Assembly: GCA_003988855.1 (NCBI GenBank)
Contig: QYAI01000168.1
Coordinates: 1 to 52,914, forward strand
From: Arachnopeziza araneosa
Lineage: Eukaryota; Ascomycota; Leotiomycetes; Helotiales; Arachnopezizaceae
Length of the DNA stretch: 52,914 nucleotides
Direction: 5' to 3'
The notes beneath the pieces are model-generated. The model was not told the DNA's origin, searched no databases, and saw nothing but the letters and a program-made list of their open reading frames with translations. Positions within the stretch are counted from its first letter, which is position 1; each line of letters starts with the position of its first letter. The translations under genes and the position numbers were made by a program. Shown here piece after piece: positions 42,797-52,792 of the stretch.

Positions 42797-45571
42797 CTAC
42801 ACTATCTGGATCTGGTAAGACTTTCCATCAAAGCGGAACCGTTCTTGCATATGGGAGATTCCCCGTGGAAGGCATGGAATTACCCACTCTGTTGGCCGAC
42901 TTTCGTGAACCAAGAGCAACGAATTTGTCCTGAGCCCGTTGGCTATCTCAAAATCGGTGACGAAATTGAGTGTTTGGAGCCCAGATCTTATGCCCCTGAG
43001 AAGTCGGGTGACCTCGGCTCTCACGTACAGATAGTTTCCTGTGATGGGTGGTGCTGTGTGCTCAAACTCCTTCCATGCCCCATCTTCGTCTCGCCACCAC
43101 GTGAATGCAAATCTCGGCTGGTCGATGTATCTTGCGGGCAAGAATAGATCTTGCATGGATGGCCAGTCGTCACGATTGATGCGCGCTTCAATCACGTTGG
43201 TAGAATATGGCTGTGTAGGAAGGCCATTCTGAATATGTTGGGTATGATTCTTAATTGTACATAGAAGGTACAGATTTAGAAGCTCGTCATCATCGTGGCA
43301 GACCTTTGAAACAGCCACTAGATCTTCGAACTTAGGCTCACCTAGAAATATGTTGCATAGATACTGCGCCTCAAGAAAAACTTTTCTCTGAGAAGCGGAT
43401 TCTCCGCGATGAGATATGTGACGGAAGGTCTCTGGCAGGTCCCAATTCTTCCGGATATCTCGCAGCCTGATTTCATCAATATCTACCTCGTCGGCACGGT
43501 TTGAAGTGCGCGGATCCCGTACACTCGTGAAAAATACCTCATCGCACGAAGCTACCAATGTAAAAAACCCGGCGTTTTTAGTCTCTCTGAGTATTAAAAA
43601 TATAGGCGGCAAGACTCCTCGATCTAAGATGAATAAGTGGTCTTCTTGAGGGATAATCAATTCTTCCAAGTCCGTACTCCGTGTTGTGAAGAATAGATAT
43701 GATTCCTCATCTTCTAGTGCCCCAGGTCCTACAATGATGATCCTGTGCCTCGTGAGGTCTTCAAAGCTATCATCCACTGGTTGAGAGGGGACACGGTAAC
43801 ATCTGAGGCCTTCGAACTGACTAACGAACGTCGGCTCATGAGGGATGCGAAGGAGGTGAATCAAGGAAATTGACAGAGCCCCAGTTGCCGAGCATACAGA
43901 GGCAGTGGAGTGCCAGGGTCTTTCTTTATGAGCGTCCTCGGGTACGCTTGGCTCTATTGGTATATGAAGATTCTGTTTAACACTCAGGTCCATGTCAATT
44001 CGTTGCTGGTCAGAGGGCACCGAGTCAACCATAATGGGCAAGAAATGTACCACCGAGGGTCCTCCTAGATGCCGTCGATTACCTTTTGGCAGAGTATTGA
44101 AGTCTTCTAGAATCGAGTATTGCTGGCAGCACCCTTGGCTATTCTTCTTTCCGGGGGAATCGTCGAAGTTGATCTGACGAACAAACTCTCTCTTCGATTC
44201 TAGCAACCCATTTTTGTGAAGAGTATCATCTGTTGGTTCTGGCAGTGGAGTGCGAGTTTTCCAAGCTGGGACCCAAGTCGGATACTCAGCCCGCCCATTA
44301 ATTCCCGAGGAGTAGGACAGAACCCTGGTGTCATGTAGATTAATCAGACAATGTGCAAAAGTGCCAATAAATACATGCTGTGTGGAAATCGAATAATTCG
44401 GTCGGATTGCAGTTGATAGATCATCATCTTGGGCTAGACCAAGGATCCCAAAGACTCTATCACGTGGATCTGCGCATTGACATTGCCAAGTCAACCTAAT
44501 AGCGTCGAGAAATCCTCGCTGGCCGTTTCTCCCCAATGAGTTTTGCGTTGCATGCTGAAACCAAGGAGCTCCGGTCCTGCCCCAAGTCCATTTTTGGTTT
44601 TTCTTTCTGATATCGCGGCTCGTTTGATGATCGACCCAGTACTCGATAGAGCCGATCCTCATAACCGCCTGTCGTGAAAGGATCAGTTCTTGAACTACCC
44701 ATATTCGACTAAAGTACTTGCGCTTGAGAACACTATCGAGCGTGAGGGGGTTGCTGTCGCTTATGCTTGACGAGTCTCCATCGATAGAATCGCACGGAAG
44801 CCTGTAAAGCTTTCGTCGTGAGGGATAGGAGGCTTTTCCCAATGGCTGAACGACATCGTCCCCGAGGAATACAAACACCCTCATGCCACTTTCATAAATC
44901 TGGCACATCTTGCGCACTTGATCTTCTCGCTCGGTAAAGTCGGATTGGTTGATGCAAATGGCGTCAATCCAAAGAACTCGCTGCCCACTTCTTGGCCGCA
45001 TCAGGTTCAGCATGGCCCAGCAATTTTTGGTCTGCAGCAATACATCCCAGTATGGGCCAATAAATATTGGCTGACAGAGAGCGCTGTCACTATCCTCTCC
45101 TCCCCAAGTGTATGACACGGTCTCATACTCGGGACAGTCGTCATGGTCGAAGGTGGTAAGGTCACCATGTACCAAACTATCCGAGTCATTCCCGGGTGGT
45201 GGTGAGAGACGAAGAAGACGGAACTCTTTGGGCCCCAGCTGACTTTTATAGATCGGAGACACGCCTGCTTGATCAACAACAATAGGTTCACGCTCAGACT
45301 CTCTGTCTTGAAATTTTATCTGGTCATCAACAAGCGAAGGATCCTGAGAGCTTCTTGTGTATGGGACAGAAGCGGGCCAGAACAAGCGTAAATCATCTCC
45401 GGTTTTCTCGTCTGGGGGGATGGGTGGAAGCGGGCTAAGTCCCACAACATTGGCTATCAGTTCATCGAGGCGCGGAACCGCATTGCAGGAGAGGCAACGA
45501 GGGCTTTTGGTAGCCTTGTCGAGAGTAATGTCTGGGTCAACGCACAGCGGCTGATGCCATCGAGTTCCCAT
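42797..45571 (-). CDS. HET-domain (heterokaryon incompatibility) protein
   Basis: One uninterrupted frame of 924 residues. The N-terminus has CVDPD...RCLSC, a possible small zinc site, and a Pro-rich segment. The HET domain runs from about 114 to 310: FRLLRLSPPPGNDSD, PEYETVSYTWGGED, RVLWIDAICINQSDFTERE (the ICINQ block), FVFLGDD and KYFSRIWVVQELIL. The C-terminal 550 residues have no recognised domain; RDPRTSNRADEVDIDEIRL and YLCNIFLGEPKFEDLV look globular. HET proteins drive cell death after fusion with incompatible strains and may act in immunity-like responses. Unlike the HET-ankyrin copy at 13.9-17.1 kb, this gene has no stop or frameshift and should be functional. It is the commonest fungal HET layout (single domain, long unique tail). 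Confidence 0.9.
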   Translation of the reverse strand: MGTRWHQPLCVDPDITLDKATKSPRCLSCNAVPRLDELIANVVGLSPLPPIPPDEKTGDDLRLFWPASVPYTRSSQDPSLVDDQIKFQDRESEREPIVVDQAGVSPIYKSQLGPKEFRLLRLSPPPGNDSDSLVHGDLTTFDHDDCPEYETVSYTWGGEDSDSALCQPIFIGPYWDVLLQTKNCWAMLNLMRPRSGQRVLWIDAICINQSDFTEREDQVRKMCQIYESGMRVFVFLGDDVVQPLGKASYPSRRKLYRLPCDSIDGDSSSISDSNPLTLDSVLKRKYFSRIWVVQELILSRQAVMRIGSIEYWVDHQTSRDIRKKNQKWTWGRTGAPWFQHATQNSLGRNGQRGFLDAIRLTWQCQCADPRDRVFGILGLAQDDDLSTAIRPNYSISTQHVFIGTFAHCLINLHDTRVLSYSSGINGRAEYPTWVPAWKTRTPLPEPTDDTLHKNGLLESKREFVRQINFDDSPGKKNSQGCCQQYSILEDFNTLPKGNRRHLGGPSVVHFLPIMVDSVPSDQQRIDMDLSVKQNLHIPIEPSVPEDAHKERPWHSTASVCSATGALSISLIHLLRIPHEPTFVSQFEGLRCYRVPSQPVDDSFEDLTRHRIIIVGPGALEDEESYLFFTTRSTDLEELIIPQEDHLFILDRGVLPPIFLILRETKNAGFFTLVASCDEVFFTSVRDPRTSNRADEVDIDEIRLRDIRKNWDLPETFRHISHRGESASQRKVFLEAQYLCNIFLGEPKFEDLVAVSKVCHDDDELLNLYLLCTIKNHTQHIQNGLPTQPYSTNVIEARINRDDWPSMQDLFLPARYIDQPRFAFTWWRDEDGAWKEFEHTAPPITGNYLYVRAEVTRLLRGIRSGLQTLNFVTDFEIANGLRTNSLLLVHESRPTEWVIPCLPRGISHMQERFRFDGKSYQIQIV

Positions 45572-46011
45572 GTCGTATTTGATTCCGTTATCAAAGTGAA
45601 TAAGCGCAAGGTTGAGTAGTTGAGGAGTTGAGATGTTGGGGCAGAATTGAAGTTGGGGAGGGTTCGGCTGATAGACCTGCGCCCAAGCCGAAGTTAAGCC
45701 GAGCTCCGTTATTTAGATCACCATGAAGACCAGAAGTTATAAACAATCCTGTGGAAAAGAGATTTTCAAGGTTCTTTTTATGAGAAGATTCCCACGGCTT
45801 GAGCAATTTATTTCTCATCTCTCCTTCACGAGGGAGTATTATCCAGCTCAACTGCCAGAAATAGTGGCAAATCGGCATGCAGGTTTGTAGCCACTGCATT
45901 GATTGTACTTCCCTAGCCAAAGATTTCTCAAGGAAAATAAAAATAACAAATTGTTTGACAATTGAGTAAATTCTAGTTCTAGTACGAAATAAACCAGAAA
46001 CAACGTAGTCA
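45572..46011. promoter_or_regulatory. Presumed promoter of the HET gene and 3' flank of the decarboxylase
   Basis: About 440 bases between two minus-strand genes. The long frame at 45591-46280 is largely antiphase to the decarboxylase end and is not supported. Confidence 0.35.
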
Positions 46012-47220
46012 TCAGATTTCTGGATAAGCTTGGGCAATACGGTTCCCCACCTTGTAATGGGTCCCAACCTGAGCTGTAATGCTGACATTAGTTCTTGCTT
46101 GAAACAAGACCACAATGTCCGAACCTCCGAACTGGAAGTACGAGATCTCTTCGCCTTTCCTAAGGAACTGTCCCTCTTCTGCAGTGAGAATAACCGAAGA
46201 TACCTGAGCCATACCCATCGGCAGCACAGCAACCAAGCCAATCGGAGTATCAAGCACCACAAGACCTCTTGTCTGAACAAACTGATATCCCGCCGTATCC
46301 GGCGCGTTGAAGATTCTCACTTCACTCTTATCAGTAGCTTCAACATGATGGAACTTCCTCTTTGGGGCCAATGAGAGCGTCTCGCCCACTTTCTCCGGCA
46401 CCACTTCGAGGTACGCCTGGCCCTGGATGACTCTCGCTTCCACGACCTTCCCATTGACAGGCGCGTGCTGGCGATGATAATCCGATGGGCCGAGAAATGC
46501 GTGCATGAAGATCCCACCGTTGAATTCATTTTTGAATGGGCTGTCTTCCAGCAGCTCGCTGATTTTCCAGTGGATGTTCTTGATCGTGACTCCAGAATCG
46601 GCTCGGATCTCCCACTGTCCGTCGAATGTCGAGTCAGCTGGAGAGACAATGACGGTGGGGTCGGAGATGGCAGCGATGGGCCGGTATCCAGGCTTGAAGT
46701 TGCGCGCAAATAAATCGTTGAATGTTTTCCATCCTGTTCGAGGTTTGAGATATTCGTCCATGTTGTAGTTTGGACTGGCGCGGAAGGATGCAAGAGATTC
46801 ATCAGTGATTGATGCTGGAGTATCGAGAAATTTCCCCATCTCGTTGGCATAGTCAACGATCCATTGAGAAATTGGAGACAACTTTTCTGGCCTTTCGGAA
46901 GGGGTAATCTTAGATTGTAGATCAACGATTGCTGGCTGGTCGAAGACGAAGTAAAAGGTGCAAAGATGATTGTAGATGTCTTTGCCTTGAACATCCTCAC
47001 ATGGAACCCAGGTAAGCATGTCGTCAATGAACATTATGAAATCGTTCAGAGTGTTAATATTCTTCATCTCAGCAATCCCACTATCGCTGGCTGTTTGAAC
47101 AGCCCTAGTGAAGCGTTGGTACCAGCCATTATTTTCATTGCTAGACTCCTTTCGGATCATCTCAATCAACTTCTGAACAACGGGCTGCAAACGCTCAACG
47201 TCGAGTTGTGAGGGAGGCAT
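46012..47220 (-). CDS. Phosphatidylserine-decarboxylase-family enzyme (PsiD-like, soluble)
   Basis: One intronless frame of 402 residues. The N-terminal 150 residues are helical, a domain seen in fungal soluble members. The catalytic part has FNDLFARNFKPGYRPI, SPADSTFDG (Asp), HAFLGPSDYHRQHAPVNGKV (His), and the autocleavage site FGGSDIVVLFQ with Gly366-Ser367, where self-processing would produce the pyruvoyl cofactor. There is no mitochondrial leader or membrane segment, unlike Psd1/Psd2. Family members of this soluble type include amino-acid decarboxylases such as the tryptophan decarboxylase PsiD, so the substrate may be a free amino acid rather than phosphatidylserine; this cannot be decided here. 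All catalytic residues appear intact. Confidence 0.88.
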   Translation of the reverse strand: MPPSQLDVERLQPVVQKLIEMIRKESSNENNGWYQRFTRAVQTASDSGIAEMKNINTLNDFIMFIDDMLTWVPCEDVQGKDIYNHLCTFYFVFDQPAIVDLQSKITPSERPEKLSPISQWIVDYANEMGKFLDTPASITDESLASFRASPNYNMDEYLKPRTGWKTFNDLFARNFKPGYRPIAAISDPTVIVSPADSTFDGQWEIRADSGVTIKNIHWKISELLEDSPFKNEFNGGIFMHAFLGPSDYHRQHAPVNGKVVEARVIQGQAYLEVVPEKVGETLSLAPKRKFHHVEATDKSEVRIFNAPDTAGYQFVQTRGLVVLDTPIGLVAVLPMGMAQVSSVILTAEEGQFLRKGEEISYFQFGGSDIVVLFQARTNVSITAQVGTHYKVGNRIAQAYPEI

Positions 47221-48781
47221 AGCTGGTTTGCGTTCAGGGTCAGCTACTTCGTATCGATAATATTTTGTCGTGTAGGAAAGGAATACGTTTAAGAACGATC
47301 ACTGTTGGAGATAACGTCGGGATCACCGTCACATGTCACCAGTAGCGATAGAGGTACCGGAACTCAGTGGTGCATGAAACCGAATCTAGATACAAGCCGA
47401 GCCACTCAACATCATTCTTTTCAAAGAAACTTTATGTGAAATAACGCAGAATTGTGAGACGATTCTGCAAGCCTGGCCTGATTGTTGAACAGAACCTAAA
47501 AATGGCATCAAATTGCACCACCGAAATGGCGCCCAAGAGACATGAGCACGATGCGCGAACAAAGCTGCCCCCCTCCATTCCAAATTTGGCGAGTCTAGAT
47601 ATCGCGTGGCTGGCTGTGCTTGACGAGCTACGAGGGCCGAGCCGCCGGCCTGAAGAACCGGTCTGCAACACTAACGGGCAACGATGCACTGGGGAGTGGG
47701 GTTCCCTCGCCAACTGATACATTTCTGATGGTGTCATTCCCATTGGAAGATTTTGGGCGGGAAGCAAATTGTGTGGCGAGCTGAGGAGGAAACTCCAAGA
47801 CACTCAGCGGTGAAGAAATTCTTCGGCAGCAGATTGACTTGGGGAGTGAAGGTAATCGAGATATGAAAATTAAAGTAACTTTGCTTTACTCACAATTGCA
47901 CGACTAGAAGCGGCAGATGTGAGAAGCACCCGAGTAATAGCGGGTCATGTGATGTGCGACTCTTGACATTTCCTTCCTGATCTACTCAATCCTATGCGGT
48001 TTTTGGTATCTTTGTTTCTAAATCATCTCAAATCCAGGATATCCTTGCAGCGAGTGTCCCCATCATTCACTGAATTGCTGAAAATGGTGGCCAAACCTAC
48101 ACATATTTTCAAATGATCTCAAACTCGGGATTCCATTCTCAGCCTTCATCGGCATCTCTTCATACTGCTCAAGTTGTACTGCTTTAGGATAGAAATATAA
48201 GCGCCCATTAAATAGCACCAGTGATGTAAGAATATCTGCTGAGAATACACGAGGTAGCGTAGAAAATAGTGTGCTGGTACCAGGGCAAATTTTAGATATA
48301 CGCATATTAAATTACCAATTACGTATACTACCCACTCTACCACGTTCCAAGAATGACTCCGTATAAAAAACACTAACCCCCGAGCTCCGTCAAGAGGCCA
48401 TGGAATAATATAAAGTGCCGATAGCACAAACATTCAAAAAAATCCAGCGTATGCAGTAATGATATACTTGAGCTATTCCTCACTGAAGATTCGTCAATGC
48501 TATTTTCGAGGACCCTAAGAAGTGATGTTGAAGCTGCATAAGATCCAGCGAGAAGAACATGCTTGAAGCAGTTAGTCACTGAAATCATGTAGCCAATGTT
48601 GCAAAACCTACGGATAGATTGGATCTTAAACCATGAAGCTTCCGAATGGTCTCTTTCAAGATCCTTCTTATCATGCGTATGGACGGTTGAAAGCAGTCCA
48701 GTATCTCCGTGCTGGTAAATTTGACTCGGCCCTGTTGGAATCAAGGAAATCCCTTTAGAATGTCAAAGCAATTACCCAACC
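47221..48781. other. Intergenic region, possible decayed coding sequence
   Basis: About 1.55 kb with several overlapping minus-strand frames (48063-48744) that have no recognised domain and shift between frames. They might be a decayed gene continuing from the remnant upstream of 48782. The plus-strand frame 47454-47717 is not supported. Confidence 0.35.
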
Positions 48782-49148
48782 TTAGCCGCCATCTTCACAC
48801 TGTGGCAGAATTTGTTCCCGGAACTGATTATAGCAGCACTTGACAATCTCCTCCACGATATTTGAGTCCATCTTGCGCTTGAAATGGCGATTGGCGATAC
48901 GTAAGCGCTGATCCACTAATTTGGCGAATCCGATCTCGACATGTTTCAAACTTCGAAACCAGATTGCTAATTATTGTCTTCAGATGCGAGATTGTGTCAA
49001 ACTTATCCAGAGAGCTCCTCCATGAATAATGTCTTGTAATCCCCAGCCTCCAAGCCAGTATATGCATTTGTTTCCCTAAAACGTATAGGGTGCTTTTAAC
49101 ATACACATCGTCACAATTCAGGGCTACAATAGCCCATGGAATAGGCAA
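48782..49148 (-). pseudogene. Unassigned coding-like remnant, possibly HeLo-related
   Basis: Two coding-like pieces on the minus strand lie in different frames. The downstream piece (48782-48966) is open from an AG acceptor to a TAA and reads KHVEIGFAKLVDQRLRIANR, then HFKRKMDSNIVEEIVKCCYN, a convincing helical composition. The upstream piece (to 49148) includes LNCDDVYVKSTLYVLGKQMH and ILAWRLGIT, which faintly recalls the HeLo-domain helices found in fungal cell-death proteins. I could not join them into one clean model. It may be a decayed gene or an unannotated one with introns I missed. Confidence 0.25.
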
Positions 49149-49700
49149 ATAAGTACTGAGATGATCAAGCCATCCGGAGTTAGTGTCTATATAGTACTAT
49201 AAGATTGCTAAGGAGTGTGGGGGAACTTTTGCGTGCTGTAGAAGAGCTTTTCGGCCAGAAGATGAGTCCATGTCAGCCATGCTGTCCGAGTAGAGGGGTA
49301 TGGAAAGGAGTACGCCACCGAATCAACCCTTAAACTCGATGAAGTTTCTGCTATTCTAGTAAAGCGTAGCTATTGCCAGATTTGTTTTTGAATCTCCATC
49401 TCTAGCATAGCAGTTCCTGCGGAGAAATCAATTGAGTTAAATATGTCTTCATGGTACAATTCTCCATCTTGTGGTTCATCTTCGCCGTGATTAGCTTCCT
49501 GCCACCTGCAGAGAAGGGAATTCCCCCTAACAAAATAAGCCAATCAGGATTGATTTTATTACTATCTTAATTCATTTACTCTTACTACTATTATCGTTTA
49601 CAATAGCAAGTGAATTTAGCTTCGAATTGCGAGACTTCAAAACTTCTTCTACCGCCCACTTTATCCTCCCTTTCCATCAAATAATTCCATCAATGATCCG

Positions 49701-50862
49701 ATGATGGATCCCAATAATTCGAACTCATTAGGAGGCTGGCAAGCTCCAAGCAATTATACGCAGCAAGGAAGCTTTTCAGGATGGCAAACTCCAAGCAATT
49801 ATACGCAGCAAGGAAGCTTTTCAGAATGGCAAGCCCCAAGCAATTATACGCAGCAAGGAAGCTTTTCAGGATGGCAAGCTCCAAGCAATTATACGCAGCA
49901 AGGAAGCTTTTCAGAATGGCAAGCTCCTAGCAATCACGCAATTCACTACCCTTCTAGTTCGACACTTCCACCAGTACTTAAGGAGAACAGATGGCATCCT
50001 AGATACCAATCTAGACATGTAAATCCGGAGGAACTCTTCCCTGGAAATATTGTATGGCTCCCTCAAAGATTCGATATGGACGAAGACATCTATTGTTGTG
50101 TACACAATGGCTGTGACCAAAGAGACCAATCAGGCCGCGCGATTCGTGACGGCATGTACTGTCACCCCGTGCTAATTCTTAAAATTTGGCAACGACCAGG
50201 TTCTGCAATAGTCGGTGACCTGATGATATGTTTCACAGATGTAAGTGGTGGTCCCTATTTTGCTGCTAACTCGTGCTTCGCTGTTCAAATGCTATTTCGT
50301 TACAAGGCAGTTCCTTGCTGTTGAATTTTCTTTTGCTGTCAATTTCTCATGTGTTGTCAGGGTCTCTTCGTTGTCAGTCTCTCTTCTGCTGTACACTTTT
50401 ATTTTACTACCGAATTCTAGATTTCTTATCGAATTCTACTCTGCTGCTATTTGCTTACTTACTATTTGTCAGATCACCACTTTTAATAAAACACCACTGA
50501 GTGTTTATAGCAGCCACCAACACCTAATTAAGTTCGCTACCTCAACACCCATACGACATGCTTTTGCTAGTCCATACGATCCGTTTATTCTCGATCTTGC
50601 CTTGGGATCTGAATTACTAGCTGAACAATGCTACGTGCGTCGCCAGCATGCTTGGGTAATTCCCGGAAGCCATTTATGGAATTATACATGGTATAATTCC
50701 AACGCATACGCCAAGCGCTTGTCTCGGGAGGCGTACTACTGGCTTTGTGGTCAGATCGGGGTCCAACCCGATCTGTACCAAGACGTTCATCTCGCAAGAT
50801 TCCATGCGAGGAGTATGCTTGAGTGGCTTGCGGCCGCAAGCAGCCAGATGGTTCAAAGTTGA
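49701..50862 (+). CDS. Unknown-family protein with N-terminal 15-residue tandem repeats
   Basis: Model: 49701-50240 and 50473-50862; 309 residues, one 232-base intron, long for this window, with acceptor TTGTCAG. Residues 11-78 are four and a half copies of GWQAPSNYTQQGSFS, rich in Gln, Asn, Ser and Tyr with a Trp in each. The rest has GNIVWLPQRFDMDEDIYCCV, GMYCHPVLILKIWQRPGSAI, ITTFNKTPLSVYSS and HLWNYTWYNSNAYAKRLSRE. I associate these blocks with a family of fungal hypothetical proteins that lack a known role; no enzyme motif is seen. There is no signal peptide or membrane helix. The repeated segment is of the composition seen in prion-like or phase-separating domains. The second Met (49704) is an equal start. 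Confidence 0.7.
49734..49934 (+). repeat. 45-base in-frame minisatellite, 4.5 copies
   Basis: Copies start at 49734, 49779, 49824, 49869 and 49914 (partial). They are nearly identical; the first codon alternates between Gly and Glu and a few single-base changes occur elsewhere. The near identity suggests recent expansion, so copy number may vary between strains. The repeats also open an antisense frame, which is a by-product. Confidence 0.9.
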
Positions 50863-52152
50863 TTTCCAAATTACACTGAGCATTAGGAGAAAACTAATAA
50901 CAAAATACAGATCAAGTACCGAATCAATGGTAAATTGTATTCTTCACTGTGGAACTTATTGGTGGTCTTTTCTGGAGGTAGCCTGGATTTTGGCATTTAA
51001 GTTTTGGGTGACGTTCGGACTGGGACTTGGTGGCTGAGGCTTTGGTGCATTGAATGAGTACTTTTCGATAATGCTCAATTAAAATTTCGTTTTGCCCGGT
51101 CATTTTTCATCAGACGATTTCACGGTTAGTGTTGATTTTATCACAAGTGACTTAGCGCGGCTATTCCAATTTTTCATTTTACCTACATCCACCACAAGTA
51201 CTGCATCGTCTCAAGCTTCTATAAACCATACTTGAAACCAATAGTTAGTATATCCACTCACTTTGTGGCCCGGGGCTCTATGTGGTACAAGATTTTGGCA
51301 CCAGAATTCTCATTTCCCGCTTCTACTCATAATTTAAGCAGCAATTTTTGATCTGCAGTCCTCAGCCAAAACTCACAAAACTCAATGATCAGAGCAAGAT
51401 CTATTAACTTTGCTTTACCAACAGTTACTTGATATAGCCAATCAGCAGAGGTGGAGTTGCTCTTCTAAGCATGTGAAGACGATATCCTTCCTGTCACAAA
51501 CTGTGCCTTCATCTCCTCATTCTGTTGTCACTCTTTTCTGTCACCTGATAACTAACTTTTCTAGAAGGGCTCGCAGTTGGCGCGGTGTAGAAAATAATTG
51601 AACCAATGTAGAGCCTGCACAAGACGGCCTTATTCGTATCAGCGTCAGAATTACTGTCTACACCGCGTCAGCTTTCCCCTTAGCTAGCGTAGAATAATAA
51701 GTGTATGGCCAGTATACTTTACAGGATTTGGAAATGATGTAGAACACTTAAGAAATAGTATTTACCAAGAATATTCTAAGCATAAGCTAAGTATATGCTC
51801 TCCAAGACCTGGAAATGTTTTATAAAATCTTCGTCGGGCTACTGGCAGCTGATTGTTTATCTCCCCGTTTGCGGAACACCGAGTTAATCAAAGTTTCGTG
51901 AGTGAGTACATATTTCTTGGCCATTAGAGAAAGTTCAGACAAACGTAGCAATTTATTGTGAGCAATGGACTATGGAACCGCTTCTGCTTCTAAATCGTCC
52001 CCTTTCTTCTCGCAGATTGTCGCATATATAGACAGTCCTTCGTGGTAGTCGAGCGCAACTTTTTTTTTCTTCGTCCCAAGGTCGGTTAGTAAGCACGCCG
52101 CTTCTATTCAGGCGCTAATCACCCTCGGCTCACCCTCTCCCCACCCAGCTCA
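50863..52152. other. Intergenic AT-rich DNA, no gene seen
   Basis: About 1.3 kb without a supportable frame. Frames such as 51410-51601 have no domain. It leads into repeat-like DNA at the right edge. Confidence 0.4.
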
Positions 52153-52190
52153 CCTGAGCAGCCTGAGCAACCTGAGCAGTCCCTGAGCAG
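52153..52190. repeat. 9-base tandem repeat (cctgagcag), four copies
   Basis: Copies at 52153, 52162, 52171 and, after a 2-base interruption, 52182. The surrounding sequence changes sharply to GC-rich words, as at the edge of a repeat element. Confidence 0.8.
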
Positions 52191-52462
52191 CCCCTAAGTA
52201 GTGCCCACTTCTCACTCACGTATTTGACCTCCAATCAGACTAGATATAGACTAGGGCCTTTTCATTTCATTTTTGTCAAGTTTTGGCGATAATCCCCAAG
52301 AAGCCCAAACAGGCTTCTAGGGATCCCGAACTAGACCCTGATAAAAATAGATCCAGGTTATATTATAGGTAATTGCCTACAAGCGGTAGAGCATAAAGAT
52401 CTTATTTAAGGAGAGAGATTTTCTACTATTTTCTATAAACCCTTTTCCTGTCTCTATTTATT

Positions 52463-52792
52463 ATGACGTTACAGCCTCAGGCAACTGCCCGCTCCCGAAC
52501 CCGGCTCGCCTAAAAATCCCTTACTGACACCACCAATAATACTAACACTAGTAACACAGCCGGATACAAGGCACTGACTATTGGGTTACCCCTAGGCAAG
52601 GGAGAAATGGCAATAGTTAGAACAATAGTCGCAAGTAAGGAGTATTGGCAATATTCACTACCAAGGGAGGCTAGGAATGGGAACAGGAACAGGAACGGAG
52701 CATACTCGGGTTTGAGTATAAGAGGACACTTCCGAGAGCTGGAACTCTCTTTCTTTCTTCTCATCTTTGTATTTATCCTTTTAGCTGGCCTA
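52463..52792 (+). pseudogene. Degraded frame in probable repeat-element DNA
   Basis: The ATG at 52463 opens MTLQPQATARSRTRLA, which stops at a TAA and continues in the same frame as KSLTDTTNNTNTSNTAGYKA, then LTIGLPLGKGEMAIVRTIVA to the end of the frame. The TAA would be CAA before a C-to-T change, the pattern seen in other dead genes here. I do not recognise the product. A minus-strand frame (52510-52764) with two hydrophobic stretches overlaps it and is probably the shadow. It could be a retroelement remnant, given the pyrimidine-rich AT stretch just before the ATG. Confidence 0.25.

Noticed and set aside
45591..46280. Minus-strand frame of 229 codons
   Set aside because: It overlaps the decarboxylase end in another phase, and its composition is that of a shadow frame.
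49690..49884. Antisense frame made of repeated LKSFLAAYNCL units
   Set aside because: It arises from the 45-base in-frame repeat of the plus-strand gene, which has a full model with a second exon.
49734..49934. Regular repeats resembling a CRISPR array
   Set aside because: The units are contiguous with no spacers, in frame, and in a eukaryotic gene.
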